From assembly GCF_910584445.1 (NCBI RefSeq), contig NZ_CAJUBO010000020.1, positions 1-50,303 on the forward strand: a DNA stretch of 50,303 bases, written 5' to 3'. The position numbers were made by a program, and so were the translations under genes. The notes beneath the pieces were generated by a model. The model did no database searches and was not told the DNA's origin. It was given only the letters and a program-made list of their open reading frames with translations. Below, one piece after another: positions 28,055 through 36,367 of this stretch (the stretch's first letter is position 1; every line of letters starts with the position of its first letter). This stretch comes from an uncultured Desulfovibrio sp. Lineage in GTDB: Bacteria > Desulfobacterota > Desulfovibrionia > Desulfovibrionales > Desulfovibrionaceae.

Positions 28055-28966
28055 TTAGGAACGGGAGCGGGCGCGCCCCAGCTCCATGAGCCGTTCCAGC
28101 AGTTGCGCGAAAGAAAGGCCCGCGGCGGCCGCTTCCTGCGGCACAAGGCTTGTGGCGGTCATGCCGGGCAGGGTATTGACCTCCAGCAGGGTGAGGCTGT
28201 CATCGGCGCCGAGGATGAAGTCCGTCCGGCTGTAGCCCGAAAGGCCCAAGGCCCTGTGTGCCTCCAGCGCCAGCTTCTGCGCGCGGGCCGTCGCCTCCGG
28301 GGTGATGGGCGCGGGGCACAGTTCGCGCGCGCCGCCCTTGGCGTACTTGCTTTCGTAATCGAAGAAGCTCCCCGCCAGCGGCTCGATGAGGAGCGGGGGC
28401 AGGGCTTCGTCGCCGAGAACGGCGCAGGTGAGTTCGCGGCCGGGCAGTTCGGTTTCCAGCAGCGCCGCGTCCCCGGCGGTGAAGATGGCGGCAAGGGCCT
28501 TGTCCAGTTCGTCCCGGTTTTCCGCGCGGCCAAGCCGCAACGACGAGCCGCCGGTATTGCTCTTGACAAAGAGCGGGTAGGGCAGGCGGGGGTGCCAGTC
28601 CGCCGGGGGCGGCAGGGGCAGAAATTCCCAATCGGCCGTGGGCAGCCCAGCCTGGCGAAAAATCTGTTTGGCCGCCGCCTTGTTCAGCGCCAGGAACGAT
28701 CCCGCCGGTCCGGCGCCCTGATAGGGGCAGCCGGCGGCATCCAGCAGCGCCTGGACAAGGCCGTCCTCACCGGGCGCTCCGTGCAGTCCGATAAAGGCGA
28801 AGTCGTGCCGCCGCGCCTCTTCCATGAGGCGATCAAAACCGGAGAGCAGGTCAAAAAACGTGACATCGTGCCCCGCATCGCGCAGGACGCCTTCGACGAT
28901 GCGGGAACTGTTCAGCGAAACATCGCGCTCAGTGGACCAGCCCCCGGCAATCAAAAGGATCTTCAT
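28055..28966 (-). CDS. ddl: D-alanine-D-alanine ligase family protein
   Basis: ATP-grasp ligase, likely joining two D-alanines for peptidoglycan. The N-terminal AGGWSTERDVSLNSS matches the Ddl substrate motif. FIGLHGAPGEDG, FVKSNTGGSSL, and GYSRTDFILGADDSLTLLEVNTLPGMTATS are diagnostic. With 303 residues it is of the short type. The ATG at 28966 has GGATGGAAG upstream and lies 38 bases inside the HD-domain gene. Peptidoglycan synthesis is the default function; a secondary paralogue with another role is possible because no other cell-wall gene is adjacent. Confidence 0.9.
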   Translation of the reverse strand: MKILLIAGGWSTERDVSLNSSRIVEGVLRDAGHDVTFFDLLSGFDRLMEEARRHDFAFIGLHGAPGEDGLVQALLDAAGCPYQGAGPAGSFLALNKAAAKQIFRQAGLPTADWEFLPLPPPADWHPRLPYPLFVKSNTGGSSLRLGRAENRDELDKALAAIFTAGDAALLETELPGRELTCAVLGDEALPPLLIEPLAGSFFDYESKYAKGGARELCPAPITPEATARAQKLALEAHRALGLSGYSRTDFILGADDSLTLLEVNTLPGMTATSLVPQEAAAAGLSFAQLLERLMELGRARSRS

Positions 28967-29600
28967 GAAGCTTCCATCCAAGTTGCGCCGAGAGGGCGCG
29001 TTCAATGGTCACGGCCTGCTCGTGGGCGGCCCGGATGCCGTCACGGGCGCCGGCATCGCGTCCGTAGCGGGTGAGCAGGTCCTCAAACCGTTCCTCAAGG
29101 GTCACGCAGGCATCGTGGCGCACGCGCTTGTCGGCATAGATGACAAAGAACGGGAGCGAGCAGATGCCCGGACCGTGCGGTACCGCCCACGGCCAGTGCA
29201 CATGGAGCAGGACGCCGCGGGCGATGTCGTAATGGCGTGTTTCGGCCAGCACCCACGATGCGCCAAGCTGGGCGTGGCTGCCGCCGTGGAGCAGACAGTA
29301 GGTTTTTGCCAGATCGTGCAGCAGTGCCGCCGCGCGCACGGACCCGACATGGACGGGCTGCCCCAGGTCCGCCGCGCGCCGGGCAAGCTCGGTGGCGATA
29401 TGCGCCACCATGTGCGAATGGCGTTCCACATTGGGGAGCATGGCGTATTTGCGCCAGAGCGCAAGGCACGCGGCATCATCCGGTGGCGGAGGCAGGCCGG
29501 CAGCGGCGTTCGCGGCAAGGCCCGGAAGCTCCGGCAGGCGGGAAAAGGGATGCCCTTCGCTTTTGGGGCACTGGTGGCGTGGATGCTCCGGCGCATGCAT
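28929..29600 (-). CDS. HD-domain phosphohydrolase
   Basis: Soluble metal-dependent phosphohydrolase, 223 residues. The HD motif is in AALLHDLAKTY, preceded by the histidine of VERHSHMVAHIA and followed by HVHWPWAVPHGPG and FFVIYADKRV, as in the small HD family near YqeK. The start at 29600 is tentative because the site (GAGGG) is distant. The 3' end overlaps ddl by 38 bases, so the genes are coupled. Its substrate is unknown. Confidence 0.8.
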   Translation of the reverse strand: MHAPEHPRHQCPKSEGHPFSRLPELPGLAANAAAGLPPPPDDAACLALWRKYAMLPNVERHSHMVAHIATELARRAADLGQPVHVGSVRAAALLHDLAKTYCLLHGGSHAQLGASWVLAETRHYDIARGVLLHVHWPWAVPHGPGICSLPFFVIYADKRVRHDACVTLEERFEDLLTRYGRDAGARDGIRAAHEQAVTIERALSAQLGWKLHEDPFDCRGLVH

Positions 29601-29757
29601 GGACGCGACTCTACCCTCGATGCCGCGTGCTGGCAAGCGGCCTGAGCGGATGTTGGCCTCCCCTTGGCGGCCGGGCGCGATACGGGTATGCTCCGCACCG
29701 GAGGAGCCGTGCCGCGGTATCCTCTGGAGCAACTTTCAGGGTGTCCCCGGAGGATCC

Positions 29758-31488
29758 ATGGCCGTCATCCCGCACCGAATCCGGAACGTTCTGACCTGGG
29801 CCGTGGCCGTGCTCGTGCCCGTGGCCTATCTTGTCCTCTATACGCCGTACGGCATGGATACCACGGATTTCGGCTATTTTTACGGCTATGCCTGGCGCAT
29901 TCTCGACGGACAGATGCCGTACCGGGATTTTTCCTATATCAAGCCCGCCCTTCCGCTGTACTGGCATGCCTTCTGGCTCTGGCTCACACCGGAGAATCTT
30001 GGCGTGCTGGCGGGCAAGGCCGGTTTTCTGGCGACCATGCTCGCGGCATCCTGGTGCGCCGCCGCGTATCTCGGGCGCATTTTCCGTCTGGATGCCCTGG
30101 GCCTGTCCCTGCCGCTGCTTGCCACCTGCGGCTTTGTCTGGGGCGTGCATTCCTTTCCCCATATGCCCTGGCACACGGCGGACGGCGTGCTTTTCGCCGG
30201 GGGGGCGCTGCTGGCGGGAGCGTCCGGCTGGCCGCTGGTTGCGGGCCTGCTTGCGGGCTGTGCCATGCTCTGCAAGCAGTCCTTTCTGCTGGTGCCCCCG
30301 GCGGTGCTGGCGCTCGTTTGGCTTGAGCGCGCTTCCGGCCGTCAGGCGCTCCGTTGCCTCGCCGGCTGGCTTGGGGCGCTGGCGGCGGCCTGGCTCTTCC
30401 TCCGGGCCGGGGGCGCGCTGGCAGCGTTCTCGCGCATGACCACGGGCCAGCTCGACATCCGCGAGGCGCTGGATGCGGGCATCTGTATCTATTTTCGCCA
30501 GAACTGGCTTTTTCCCCTCATTGCCGTGGCGCCGTGGCTCGTGGCCCGGGCCGCCGGCAGGCGACTTCCGGCGTGGCTGTTCCCGGCCTATGTGTATCTG
30601 GCCCTCCTGACGGTCTGGTATGTGCGCGAGGTCCTGATAAAGGAAGGCTGGATCGGCTACGGGATATCCTGGCCGACGCTCTTCATGGTGCTCGGCGGGG
30701 TGTGCGTGCTCTTTCCCCGCGTCTTTCTCCTGCGCTGGCTGCGCGACGCGCAGAGTCCCCTGCCCCGTCTGCGGGCGTCTGTGGGCCTTGGCGCCGGGCT
30801 GGTGGCCGCCTGGTCGGTAGCCATCAGCGGCGGCTACAAGATCCCGGCCTTTTTCGCCGTGCCGCTGTTGTTTTCCTTTTTCGCCGTCCATGCGCGTCTG
30901 GGCGGCGGGACGCGGCCCCTTGCCTGGGCGGCCCTGGCGGCCGGACTCGTCATGTTCGGCACCGGGTACCAGTATCCCTACGTCTTCCCCGAGCGGCCCA
31001 TGCCGCGCGCATCATTGACCCATGACGCGGGCGGCGTCTATCCCCGGGCAACGGGCGTCATGGTGGACGCGGACATGCTTGGCCGTCTTGCCGAACTCAA
31101 GGCCCTGCGCGCAAAATACGGTCCCGCCTACAAGACCCTGCCCGGTTTTTCCTTTGCCTACTACCTCAACGGCGACAAGCCCGTGTATGGGTCGGACTGG
31201 CTCATCGACTGGGAGATCAACGGCGAGGTGGACCGCCTGTATCAGGAGTTGCTGGACAAAAAGCTCACGGTCTTTATGGAACGTGACCAGATGGACGCCG
31301 AACGGGCCGATGCCTATGACCGCGCGGGCTACGGCGTGCCCCAGCGGGTGCGCCGGCACTGGCGCGTCGTGGAGGAAACGCCGCATTTCGTCGTCTTTCA
31401 GCCGCCGTCCGGCGCGGAGGAACGCATGCCGGGCGTTGTGGGGGGCAACACGGGCGGCGCACCCGGCGCCGTTCCCGCACGGAAGTGA
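29758..31488 (+). CDS. Integral membrane glycosyltransferase-like protein (PMT/ArnT type)
   Basis: A 576-residue protein with about 11 hydrophobic segments in the first 400 residues and a soluble C-terminal domain of about 160. The first periplasmic loop GMDTTDFGYFYGYAWRILDGQMPYRDF places acidic residues as in GT-C enzymes that use lipid-linked sugars. GGAGG precedes the ATG at 29758. It is divergent from the HD/ddl genes and followed by the sigma-54 activator gene 120 bases later. It probably transfers a sugar to an envelope acceptor. Class is inferred from topology and the loop, not from a specific signature. Confidence 0.78.
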   Translation: MAVIPHRIRNVLTWAVAVLVPVAYLVLYTPYGMDTTDFGYFYGYAWRILDGQMPYRDFSYIKPALPLYWHAFWLWLTPENLGVLAGKAGFLATMLAASWCAAAYLGRIFRLDALGLSLPLLATCGFVWGVHSFPHMPWHTADGVLFAGGALLAGASGWPLVAGLLAGCAMLCKQSFLLVPPAVLALVWLERASGRQALRCLAGWLGALAAAWLFLRAGGALAAFSRMTTGQLDIREALDAGICIYFRQNWLFPLIAVAPWLVARAAGRRLPAWLFPAYVYLALLTVWYVREVLIKEGWIGYGISWPTLFMVLGGVCVLFPRVFLLRWLRDAQSPLPRLRASVGLGAGLVAAWSVAISGGYKIPAFFAVPLLFSFFAVHARLGGGTRPLAWAALAAGLVMFGTGYQYPYVFPERPMPRASLTHDAGGVYPRATGVMVDADMLGRLAELKALRAKYGPAYKTLPGFSFAYYLNGDKPVYGSDWLIDWEINGEVDRLYQELLDKKLTVFMERDQMDAERADAYDRAGYGVPQRVRRHWRVVEETPHFVVFQPPSGAEERMPGVVGGNTGGAPGAVPARK

Positions 31489-31607
31489 AGAGACGCCCGG
31501 CGGCGAACGCGTCGCGGGAGGCGAGCCTTGCCACCCGATGCCCCGGACGGTAGACTGCGGATATTCCGCCAGCACGCGAAGCGACGTGTTTGCCCCGAGG
31601 TTGCGCC

Positions 31608-33074
31608 ATGCCGCCGTTTTCCAATACCAGCGAAAGTACGCGCCTGATTCTCGACAGCCTGCCCATGGGCGTGCTCTTCTGTGACAGGGAGGGCATCATC
31701 CGCTTCGTCAACAAGGCGTATGCGGACCTGCTCGGGCAGGCTCCCGATGCGCTGCTGGGTCGGGACATCACGGACGTCATCCCCCATTCCCGCGCTCAGG
31801 TGGTCATGCGGGAAGACCGCCCCGAAATGGGCGAACTGTGCCAGCTCGGGCCGGGGAGCGTCCAGCCCGTGGTGGTCAACCGCATTCCGGTGCGCGACAG
31901 TCTCGGCCAGGTGGCGGGCATGGTATCGCAGGCGCTGTTCAACGATCCGCAGGAACTCCAGCGCCTTTCCGCCAAGATCGAACGCCTTGACCGCAAGATC
32001 AATCATTACAAGCGGCGTATCCAGGCGAGCCTTGCGCCGCAGTACAGCCTGTCGAGCATCCTTGGTGAAAGCGCGGTCATGCGCCGGCTCAAGCGGCAGG
32101 CGCAAAACTATGCGCGGCTGGACGAGCCTGTGCTCATCCTCGGCGCCACAGGCGCGGGCAAGGAACTCTTCGCCCACGCGCTCCATGCCGAAAGCCCCCG
32201 CGCCGAAGGGCCGCTTGTCTGCATCAACTGTGCGGCCATCCCCAAGGATCTGTTTGAGTCGGAGCTTTTCGGCTATGCGCGGGGGGCCTTTTCCGGCGCG
32301 CGGCAAGACGGCAAGATCGGACAGATCGAGCTGGCGGACAAGGGGACGCTGTTTCTGGATGAGATCGGGGAAATGCCGCCGGAGATCCAGGCCAAGCTCC
32401 TGCGCGTGCTGGAAAGCAGGAGCGTCTGCCGCGTGGGTTCCGTCACGGCCCATACCGTTGATTTCCGCCTGGTGGCGGCCACGAACCGGCATATGGCGGC
32501 CATGCTCCATGCCGGGTCTTTCCGCGAGGATCTGTATTACCGCATCAATACCTTTGTGCTGGAGATCCCGCCATTGCGCGACCGCGCGGAAGATATCCTG
32601 CTGATTGCCCGGCATACGCTGGCGCGCATGGGGCTTGAGCAGACGCGGTTTTCCGCCAGGGCCGAGGCCGCCATGCGGGCCTTTTCCTGGCCGGGCAATG
32701 TGCGCCAGCTGCACAATGCCGTGGTGCATGCGGCCACCATGCGGCAAGGGGATGTCATCGAGGTGGAGGACTTTCCGCCTGAGACCCTGCCTGCCATGAC
32801 AGCGCGGGAAAACGCCGGGGGAAATGGCGGCGTTGCGGCGCCCACGCGTCATGACGGGGGCGTCCGCGTGCCGTCCGGCACGGAGATCGAACTCCATGGC
32901 ATCATGGCGGATGCGGAGGCTGTCGCCATCCGGCAGGCGCTCGCCGCCCATGGCGGGAATGTGGCGGCCACAGCGCGCATCCTGGGCATCGCCCGGGCCA
33001 CGCTGTACACCAAGCTTGCCAGGTACGGCATCGTTCCCCACAGGGAAGGCACGCCTCGTCCCCCGGGCGACTGA
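31608..33074 (+). CDS. Sigma-54-dependent transcriptional activator with PAS domain
   Basis: Enhancer-binding protein of 488 residues. An N-terminal PAS domain (ILDSLPMGVLFCDREGIIRFVN) is followed by a coiled linker and the AAA+ domain: Walker A GATGAGKE at residues 179-186, Walker B TLFLDEIGEMP, arginine-finger region RLKQ-like FREDLYYRIN and SWPGNVRQLHN. A Fis-type helix-turn-helix ends the protein (NVAATARILGIARATLYTKL). The sigma-54 contact loop is GAFSGA (residues 226-231) rather than GAFTGA. There is no receiver domain, so the signal enters through PAS. The ATG at 31608 has GAGG upstream. Target genes are unknown. Confidence 0.9.
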   Translation: MPPFSNTSESTRLILDSLPMGVLFCDREGIIRFVNKAYADLLGQAPDALLGRDITDVIPHSRAQVVMREDRPEMGELCQLGPGSVQPVVVNRIPVRDSLGQVAGMVSQALFNDPQELQRLSAKIERLDRKINHYKRRIQASLAPQYSLSSILGESAVMRRLKRQAQNYARLDEPVLILGATGAGKELFAHALHAESPRAEGPLVCINCAAIPKDLFESELFGYARGAFSGARQDGKIGQIELADKGTLFLDEIGEMPPEIQAKLLRVLESRSVCRVGSVTAHTVDFRLVAATNRHMAAMLHAGSFREDLYYRINTFVLEIPPLRDRAEDILLIARHTLARMGLEQTRFSARAEAAMRAFSWPGNVRQLHNAVVHAATMRQGDVIEVEDFPPETLPAMTARENAGGNGGVAAPTRHDGGVRVPSGTEIELHGIMADAEAVAIRQALAAHGGNVAATARILGIARATLYTKLARYGIVPHREGTPRPPGD

Positions 33075-33092
33075 ACACGGGAAGGCTTTTTT
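33050..33092 (+). terminator. Possible terminator of the sigma-54 activator gene
   Basis: GCC ... CCCG and CGGG ... GGC pair around the stop codon and are followed by TTTTTT. The stem is interrupted, so this is weak. Confidence 0.3.
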
Positions 33093-33218
33093 CGATTTTT
33101 TGGACGATCCGGGAAGAAAGAACCGTATTTCGCACCTGAAATGATTTGCAGAGCAATGTATTGAACTTACAAGTTTTTTTCTTCAGGGAAGGGGATTGCG
33201 TGCGCCGGTGGCGAATGC

Positions 33219-33247
33219 TTGACAATGATTTGCGAAATTTTTACTCT
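33219..33247 (+). promoter_or_regulatory. Promoter of tRNA-Ser
   Basis: Consensus TTGACA (33219-33224), 17 bases, TACTCT (33242-33247), then a GC-rich stretch before the tRNA, which begins 17 bases later. A GC-rich discriminator is usual for growth-rate-controlled tRNA promoters. Confidence 0.6.
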
Positions 33248-33264
33248 CCCCCGACGGCATTTCT

Positions 33265-33361
<97 letters not shown>

Positions 33362-33382
33362 ATTTTGTGCAAAAAGCACCAG

Positions 33383-33425
33383 CGAAGGCCGGGAATCGTT
33401 TGTTTTCAACGATTCCCGGCCTTCG
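33383..33425 (+). terminator. Strong rho-independent terminator after tRNA-Ser
   Basis: Perfect 18-bp stem CGAAGGCCGGGAATCGTT / AACGATTCCCGGCCTTCG with a 7-base loop, followed by TTTTG. Confidence 0.9.
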
Positions 33426-34207
33426 TTTTGTCCAATGACGGGTAACAAGAACAAAGAAAAACCGCCTTTTGTCTGTCAACTTTCAGCGTATGCTTCCGGA
33501 ATCAGGTTCCCCATATGCATTTCTGCGGCCCGGCACTCTGGTCTAGGGCAAATGGCAGAAATCAACAGGCACACTGTCGATGTGTTGTTGAAATCAATAT
33601 AGGAAATAGCAAATTTGGGCAAGATTTCATGAGAAACTAAAATTTCCCGGTATTCTCAAATTTATGATAACAAGTATAATTTCAATAGATTACATCCTGT
33701 TTTTAATTTAAATCTCCCAAAAATCGACAGTGTGCCTGACAATCTGGAAGAAGTTTTCCGGCCGTGGAGTCGTTGACTGCACGCCATGTTCTGGACTCCT
33801 CCGGACGCGGGCAGTCCAGAATCCCATACCGGGATATGATATGCCGAGGTATGCTGGAATGGAATGGGATGCGACTCATATTTTCAGAAGATTCCAGGAA
33901 TAATGATGGCGAATATATATACGTTATATAGAGGTAATTTGTATTCGATAAATATTTTAAATAGTTATGTAGATAATTAAGTTTTTTCAATCAAAACTTA
34001 TTGCACTGGGAAAATGCCATCATGAACACCATGATTGCAGAAATAAATACATATACATCGACAAGTAAAAACTTGTCAATGAAGTCGTCTGCTCTGAAGG
34101 CGCTCCTCAGTATATGGCAACGAGTGAACAGCAGAAGCGAATCAACTGCAGATATGGAAATTGCTGTCTCCACATCTGCACTGCAGACACTTGCGCGTGG
34201 GGTGATC
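33426..34207. other. AT-rich gene-free region between tRNA-Ser and the Pel-type locus
   Basis: No credible gene in about 780 bases. The base composition is much more AT-rich than the flanks from about 33580 on. It contains a 16-bp inverted repeat (listed), and a hairpin TTCTGGACT/AGTCCAGAA (33789-33797 with 33813-33821). Just after that come TCCC/GGGA pairs and short TATGC repeats. From 33900 to 34000 there are several TATAAT-like AT stretches, any of which could be the promoter of the Pel-type operon. A frame open from an ATG at 34022 is continuous with the next gene but lacks coding bias. Confidence 0.55.
33566..33738. repeat. 16-bp inverted repeat enclosing 141 bp of AT-rich DNA
   Basis: CAGGCACACTGTCGAT at 33566-33581 and its exact complement at 33723-33738. 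The enclosed DNA is AT-rich and non-coding. It could be a small non-autonomous element, an insertion-sequence remnant, or paired binding sites. Confidence 0.5.
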
Positions 34208-35515
34208 ATGCGCGTCTGCCCTGGCATCCTTGTTCTTGGCATCGCCCTGTGCGTCCCCGGGCGAAATGTGTCCTTGGCACATGAAGCTCAGGCGGACGAT
34301 GTTCTCTCTGTCGAAAAACCGTGGCTGACCGGCACAGGGACCCTCGCGACAGTTACCGGCCAGGAATCCCCTGCGCGAATGCTGCATGTTCCCCTCGCGG
34401 AAGCGCGCGAAGACCTCCACGACAGCGCGAAGCCGGAGCGGCATATAGGCTCCCTGACCGGTGAAATCCCCTCCGGGACCTTGCGCGAAGAGGATGCCGC
34501 ACTGAAGCGCAGGGCGCGGCTCGTGGGTACGCGCATGCGTACCCTTTACGGACCGGAAGCGGCATACCAGAACGCCTTCATCGATGCAGAGGAAGAGAGC
34601 GGAAGCCGTCATATCGTCGCTGTCATGATGCCGCTTACGGAAGTCTGGGAGGGAGCTGCTTTCGGGCATTTGAGTTTTTTCGCATTAAAGCACGGAAGCC
34701 ACAGCGCGGGGCGGGAGTCACTGGACCTGCGTTTTGGAATGAATCCGGGCAGGAGTTTCCGGCCGTGGTTTGCGCTCACGCCCTACCTGAACTTTGGCGA
34801 TGCGGAAGGGGAAGGCCTGGGCATAACGGCTGGAATGTCACAGGCATGGCGAAAGGGCGCGGATCTTTCCGCAGAAGTATTCGCGTGGCGTCCCTGGGAT
34901 GAAGGCTATTACACCATCGTTGAAGACGGGAGGAAACACGGCGCTGCCCTCGCCATCACGCTCCCCTTCACGGACAGGCTGACGCTCAATAGCCGCGCAT
35001 ATTACGAGGAACTCGAGCTTGGCGCGGGCGCACGGAGCGGAGAGCAGTACGCCGGCAATCGCTATGCGATCAATGCCAGAGCCTGTTATCGACTGCTCCG
35101 GCGCGATGGAGCCTATATGGGATATGGGTTCCGCGATGACAGGTTATGGAACGAATATCTGGTCGGCTCCGAACTGGGGATTTTCCTCCAGGTGGATTTC
35201 CAACGCTATTTCAAGCCTGACGGATTTGATGCGCTCAATCCTGTGCCCGAAGTCTTCGCGCAGGAGGTGGGGCTTTCCCTTCAATATGCCTTTTCCCCGC
35301 ATTTTGGGCTGACCGCGGAAGGGTTTCTTGGCCGCGACCCTGATCGCGACCTGCAATTTGGCGAACTTGCCGGAGTGAACGGGCGGTTGATCGTGGTGGC
35401 AACTCCGAATCTGCGGATATGGGCTGGAGCATCGTATATGAAGACCAATACAACGCTTGAAAGTTCCGGTGGCGAGGAGACGGCAATTTCCTTTGGCATA
35501 AACTACGCCTTTTAG
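34208..35515 (+). CDS. Outer-membrane beta-barrel, PelB C-terminal-like export pore
   Basis: A 435-residue exported protein. From the ATG at 34208 there is a signal peptide (MRVCPGILVLGIALCV...). A linker to about residue 110 follows, then alternating amphipathic strands rich in Tyr, Trp and Gly (RPWFALTPYLNFGDAEGEG, RKGADLSAEVFAWRPWDEGYY), ending in ISFGINYAF with the terminal Phe typical of outer-membrane barrels. In Pseudomonas this barrel is the C-terminal part of PelB. Here it is a separate gene, first of the cluster, and the TPR part is a different gene at 44762. I prefer 34208 over an in-frame ATG at 34022 because the intervening codons show no bias and the signal peptide begins here with GGGGTG in front. 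Barrel identity is confident; the PelB link rests on context. Confidence 0.78.
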   Translation: MRVCPGILVLGIALCVPGRNVSLAHEAQADDVLSVEKPWLTGTGTLATVTGQESPARMLHVPLAEAREDLHDSAKPERHIGSLTGEIPSGTLREEDAALKRRARLVGTRMRTLYGPEAAYQNAFIDAEEESGSRHIVAVMMPLTEVWEGAAFGHLSFFALKHGSHSAGRESLDLRFGMNPGRSFRPWFALTPYLNFGDAEGEGLGITAGMSQAWRKGADLSAEVFAWRPWDEGYYTIVEDGRKHGAALAITLPFTDRLTLNSRAYYEELELGAGARSGEQYAGNRYAINARACYRLLRRDGAYMGYGFRDDRLWNEYLVGSELGIFLQVDFQRYFKPDGFDALNPVPEVFAQEVGLSLQYAFSPHFGLTAEGFLGRDPDRDLQFGELAGVNGRLIVVATPNLRIWAGASYMKTNTTLESSGGEETAISFGINYAF

Positions 35516-35682
35516 GTTTTTTCTTTCTGAACAACGGAGAAAAGACCTGCTGCGGAGTTCTTGCAGGAAGCGCAACGTATCCCACGGCGTCCCCGCTTCG
35601 CGGTTGTGGGATGTTCCTTGGGAAAATGTTCTAGACCGCTTGCCGGACCCTCGCCGGCGCGGTGCCATAACGGGAGACAGCT

Positions 35683-36306
35683 ATGCATCGAGGTCATCTT
35701 GCCTGGATTTTGCTCATCATCGCGCTTGGCGCATTTGCCGGAGGCTGCGCGAGCCGCTACGGGACAGACCAGGCCGCTGAAACGCCGGGAACCAGCCCAA
35801 AGATACAGCTTGCGGTCCTGCCGTTCCACAGTGTTTCCGAAGCGCGCGGTTCCGGAATGATCGTTTCCGATGTTTTGACCAACCAGTTGTATGCGCTTGG
35901 CAACTCTGCCGTCATGCCACCCGAGCAGGTCGTCGCGCGCCTGGCGGACCGGGAGAGCGAAGCCATATCGCCCCGGGAGGCCGGTGCCCTGCTGGGGGCG
36001 CCATATATTTTGACCGGCAGGGTGACGGAGTACACCTACAAGGCCGGCGTTGGCGAGACGCCGGTCATCGGCGTGACCGCACGGCTGATAGAGGCGTCAA
36101 GCGGCGCCGTTGTGTGGAGTGCCACGCGGACCGCCACTGGCGGGGGAAACTGGTTTCAGGAAGACAGCCTCTCGCGTTTGACCCTGGTGCTCTGCAAGGA
36201 TCTCGCCGGCTCTCTGAACAGTTTCCTGGAAAATCACCTGTTGCCTGCGCGCGCAGCCTCCGCGGCTCCGCAATACCCGGGGTCCGGCATGAGCGGGCAG
36301 AGGTAG
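35683..36306 (+). CDS. pelC: PelC-like outer-membrane lipoprotein
   Basis: A 207-residue lipoprotein with signal peptide and lipobox FAGGC, so it is lipidated on the cysteine near residue 22. The mature part (IQLAVLPFHSVSEARGSGMIVSDVLTNQL, GAPYILTGRVTEYTYK, GVTARLIEASSGAVVWSAT) has the fold-type sequence shared by PelC and CsgG/TolB-N-like proteins. PelC forms a dodecameric funnel on the inner leaflet that guides Pel to the barrel. The order barrel, PelC, PelD supports this. GGGAGA precedes the ATG. The 167-base gap before it carries ATCCCAC/GTGGGAT pairs. Confidence 0.82.
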   Translation: MHRGHLAWILLIIALGAFAGGCASRYGTDQAAETPGTSPKIQLAVLPFHSVSEARGSGMIVSDVLTNQLYALGNSAVMPPEQVVARLADRESEAISPREAGALLGAPYILTGRVTEYTYKAGVGETPVIGVTARLIEASSGAVVWSATRTATGGGNWFQEDSLSRLTLVLCKDLAGSLNSFLENHLLPARAASAAPQYPGSGMSGQR

Positions 36307-36367
36307 CCCCGCATGCATCGGGCGGTTTTTCCTCTTGCAGCGAAGACACGCATCCTGTTGTAGCGCC

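Noticed and set aside
33500..33590. Possible c-di-GMP riboswitch near AGGGCAAA (33545) before the Pel-type operon
   Set aside because: Only this short core resembles the GEMM consensus; the second conserved block (GGGACGCAAAGC) and the tetraloop are missing.
33400..34020. Sigma-54 promoter for the Pel-type operon, given the nearby activator gene
   Set aside because: No TGGCA-N7-TTGC-type site could be found in this stretch.
34022..34207. N-terminal extension of the barrel gene from the ATG at 34022
   Set aside because: Codons here lack third-position GC bias and a clean signal peptide begins at 34208; kept as an alternative start only.
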